A stretch of DNA of 24,334 bases from JBFGWM01 sp041588495 (lineage in GTDB: Bacteria; Pseudomonadota; Gammaproteobacteria; Pseudomonadales; JBFGWM01). The stretch spans positions 1-24,334 of the forward strand of contig JBFGWM010000013.1 of assembly GCA_041588495.1 (NCBI GenBank). The letters are read 5' to 3'. The notes under the pieces were generated by a model that saw only the letters and a list, made by a program, of their open reading frames with translations, did no database searches and was not told the DNA's origin. Shown in pieces: positions 22,694 through 24,334 of the stretch (its first letter is position 1; each line of letters begins with the position of its first letter). The translations under genes were made by a program, and so were the position numbers.

Positions 22694-23502
22694 GGAATCC
22701 GCGGCTTGGTGGCGCGGAGGAATACCGCCTCGTAGGTGGCCGGCAGCCTGCCATCCGGCGAGCGGCGCGTCTCGTAGGCCGCCTCGAGCGCGCGCAGGCG
22801 TGCCCGCCCGGTCAAGCCCGTGGCCCTGCCGCTGTTCAGGTTATGGGCGCCGATGGCCTTGAGTTCCCGGGTCAGGCCGCTCAGCCGGGCGTATTCCATG
22901 ACCAGTTCCCGCACCTGGAAACCGGTGCAGGCGAGTCCGGCGTTCTCAATGATCCTGCGGGTTTCCGCGGGCTCCTGGAAGCGGTTGACGTGTACGTAGC
23001 CGTCCACCTGGCGCCAGGCCTCGCGCAGTTCATAGAGGGTGCGCGGGCCGAGGGTCGAGATACACAGCGTCCCCCCCGGGGTCAGCACGCGGGCGGCCTC
23101 GGCGAACGCGGCCGCGGGATCGGGAAACCATTGCAGGCTAAGGTTGGAGAACAGGAGATCAACACTGCAGGCCGCCAGCGGCAGGTGCTCCGCATCGGCG
23201 CACATCCAGCGGATGCCGCTGCAATCCGAACGGGTTCGGGCCTCGACCAGCATGCCCTCGGCGAGGTCCAGGCCGAGGTGATCGGCATGCGCGTAACGCG
23301 CAACCAGTTCGGCCGTGGACAGGCCGGTCCCGCAACCCAGATCCAGGGTGGTGCGCGGGTCGAGCCGTTCTTCGTCGAGCATTGCCGCGAGTTGCGTACA
23401 GACCCGCTTCTGCAGGTTCGCCGCCGCATCGTAGGTCGGCGCGGCGCGGCTGAACGAACAAGCGATATCGCGCTTGCTGATGAGCGGCCGGGGCGCATTC
23501 AT
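22690..23502 (-). CDS. bioC: Malonyl-[acyl-carrier protein] O-methyltransferase
   Basis: 270 residues. After IACSFSRAAPTYDAAANLQKRV, typical of BioC N-termini, comes SAM motif I LDLGCGTGLST (53-63), then LGLDLAEGML and DLLFSNLSLQWFPDPAAAFAEAARVLTPGG. BioC methylates the free carboxyl of malonyl-ACP so that fatty-acid synthesis can build the pimeloyl chain. BioH, which removes the methyl group, is encoded directly upstream, and both junctions are 4-bp ATGA overlaps. Confidence 0.95.
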   Translation of the reverse strand: MNAPRPLISKRDIACSFSRAAPTYDAAANLQKRVCTQLAAMLDEERLDPRTTLDLGCGTGLSTAELVARYAHADHLGLDLAEGMLVEARTRSDCSGIRWMCADAEHLPLAACSVDLLFSNLSLQWFPDPAAAFAEAARVLTPGGTLCISTLGPRTLYELREAWRQVDGYVHVNRFQEPAETRRIIENAGLACTGFQVRELVMEYARLSGLTRELKAIGAHNLNSGRATGLTGRARLRALEAAYETRRSPDGRLPATYEAVFLRATKPRIP

Positions 23503-24242
23503 GCCGCGTGCCTGCCCCTGGTGTCACGCACCAGTGCGGCGACCCGTTCCGGCTCATCGAGCCATGGAAGGTGGGAGCCTGCCTTGCAGGTGACCGCGCG
23601 CTGGCCGGGAGCCGTGTCAAAAAAAACAGCGGCCGTGGCCGGTACCAGTGCGTCCCGCTCCGCGAACACGTGCAGCGCGGGAACCGCGATGTCGTGGACG
23701 CGGTCGCGCAGGTCGGTGTCCAGAAGGATCTGCAGACCCGCTTCGAGCACTTCCCCCGGTACGCAGGCCCGGTCGTCCAGCAGTCCGCGGAGCATTGCCA
23801 GGTTCGCCCGTGGCCGCGTCGATCCCCGGGTGGCGAGGTGCATGAATCGGTTCTGCGCGGCAACGGGATCCAGGGCCACGGCAGTCTGAAATTCCCGGAA
23901 TGTGTCCCGGCTCATCGCGAGGGGCCAGTCGTTGCGGCGAACGAAGCAGGGGTTGGTCGCGATGGTGACCAGTGCCTCGCAACATTCAGGGTTGCGCAGG
24001 CTGATGGTGGTGGCGAGCAGCCCACCCAGGGAGGAGCCTAACCAGATGGCCCGGGACGGTGCGCGATCCAGGAGATGGTCGGCCCAGGCTGCGAGGGACC
24101 CGCCGCAGGCAGGCGTCCCGTCGTGTCCAGGCAGGGCGAGGTTGTACACCTGGAAGTCGCGCTCCAGGTACGGAATCAGCGGCTGCCAGGACTGCGGGCC
24201 CAGGCCCCAGCCATGCACCAGCACCAGCGCGGGCCGGGTCAT
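23499..24242 (-). CDS. bioH: Pimeloyl-[acyl-carrier protein] methyl ester esterase
   Basis: 247 residues from the ATG at 24242, which has GGGAGG upstream and overlaps the bioF stop; the open frame runs further upstream to 24290 but those residues are not BioH-like. Alpha/beta hydrolase motifs are LVLVHGWGLGPQSW, the nucleophile Ser71 in LGSSLGGLL, Asp197 in FAERDALVP and His224 in GSHLPWLDEP. BioH hydrolyses pimeloyl-ACP methyl ester, ending chain elongation and yielding pimeloyl-ACP for BioF. Slightly shorter than the 256-residue E. coli protein. Confidence 0.95.
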   Translation of the reverse strand: MTRPALVLVHGWGLGPQSWQPLIPYLERDFQVYNLALPGHDGTPACGGSLAAWADHLLDRAPSRAIWLGSSLGGLLATTISLRNPECCEALVTIATNPCFVRRNDWPLAMSRDTFREFQTAVALDPVAAQNRFMHLATRGSTRPRANLAMLRGLLDDRACVPGEVLEAGLQILLDTDLRDRVHDIAVPALHVFAERDALVPATAAVFFDTAPGQRAVTCKAGSHLPWLDEPERVAALVRDTRGRHAA

Positions 24243-24334
24243 GCACAGGCCTCCCGGGACCACAGCTCGCGGGGCAGATTGGCGAGGCATTGCAGCAGGC
24301 GATCCACCTGTTCCCCGGTATGCGCCGCCGACAG
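24239..24334 (-). CDS. bioF: 8-amino-7-oxononanoate synthase, C-terminal 31 residues
   Basis: The window edge cuts the gene; only the last 31 codons and the TGA at 24239-24241 are present. Read from 24334 the frame gives LSAAHTGEQVDRLLQCLANL, closely matching the BioF ending (LTAAHEMQDIDRLLEVL in E. coli). BioF condenses pimeloyl-ACP with alanine using pyridoxal phosphate. Its stop overlaps the bioH start by ATGA, continuing the operon pattern. The segment is too short for motif checks, but order and sequence agree. Confidence 0.85.
   Translation of the reverse strand: MSAAHTGEQVDRLLQCLANLPRELWSREACA

Noticed and set aside
1..24334. CRISPR array, insertion sequences, prophage, tRNA or rRNA genes
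   Set aside because: No direct repeat series, transposase, integrase, phage gene or recognisable RNA gene was seen on reading the sequence.

Overview
The window is chromosomal DNA of high G+C content from a bacterium, most likely a flagellated gammaproteobacterium. The evidence is an Rsd/AlgQ anti-sigma factor, DsbB, a gammaproteobacterial-type GshA, an hslR-yrfG pair near pckA and cysQ, a bioF-bioH-bioC-bioD operon, and a TIGR02444 protein beside an FKBP/AlgQ/DsbB block. Purple sulfur bacteria, Ectothiorhodospiraceae-like lineages or pseudomonad relatives would all fit. The genus cannot be fixed from this sequence. Coding density is very high, no gap exceeds 300 bp, and I see no rRNA, tRNA, insertion sequence, prophage or CRISPR array.

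Layout. (1) 1-2775, plus strand: the C-terminus of a mercuric-reductase-like flavoprotein, an ArsM-type arsenite methyltransferase with a cysteine-paired tail, ElbB, and a TIGR02444 protein. (2) 2806-6752: a Lys/Ala-rich coiled-coil protein where Pseudomonas has AlgP, an FKBP lipoprotein, a WD40 lipoprotein, Rsd/AlgQ and DsbB. This block resembles the algP-fkbP-algQ-dsbH locus of Pseudomonas, with the WD40 gene added. (3) 6857-12340: an orphan FliL-like protein, then gshA (minus) divergent from adhC-fghA (plus), followed by an alpha/beta hydrolase and a NUDIX hydrolase. Glutathione synthesis thus sits opposite glutathione-dependent formaldehyde oxidation. (4) 12354-16860: pckA, a PAP2 phosphatase, hslR, yrfG and cysQ, a rearranged version of a common gammaproteobacterial neighbourhood. 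(5) 16898-20602: two tandem ~600-residue acyl-CoA dehydrogenases, preceded by a sigma70-like promoter with a PsrA-like palindrome in its spacer. (6) 20783-21882: a two-gene operon encoding a miniature flagellar-rod-like protein and a SprA-related putative metalloprotease. (7) 22004-24334: bioD, bioC, bioH and the end of bioF, all joined by 4-bp ATGA overlaps.

Most of this is housekeeping. The points most worth following up are these: an in-frame TGA in the alpha/beta hydrolase at a conserved Trp position, after which the frame stays open to a GTGA overlap with the next gene; the mini-rod/metalloprotease pair behind a strong promoter; the operator-like palindrome inside the acyl-CoA dehydrogenase promoter; the WD40 lipoprotein inserted in the AlgQ block; and the cysteine-rich tail of the ArsM homologue. 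All functions rest on motif recognition and remembered family features. No database search was run.
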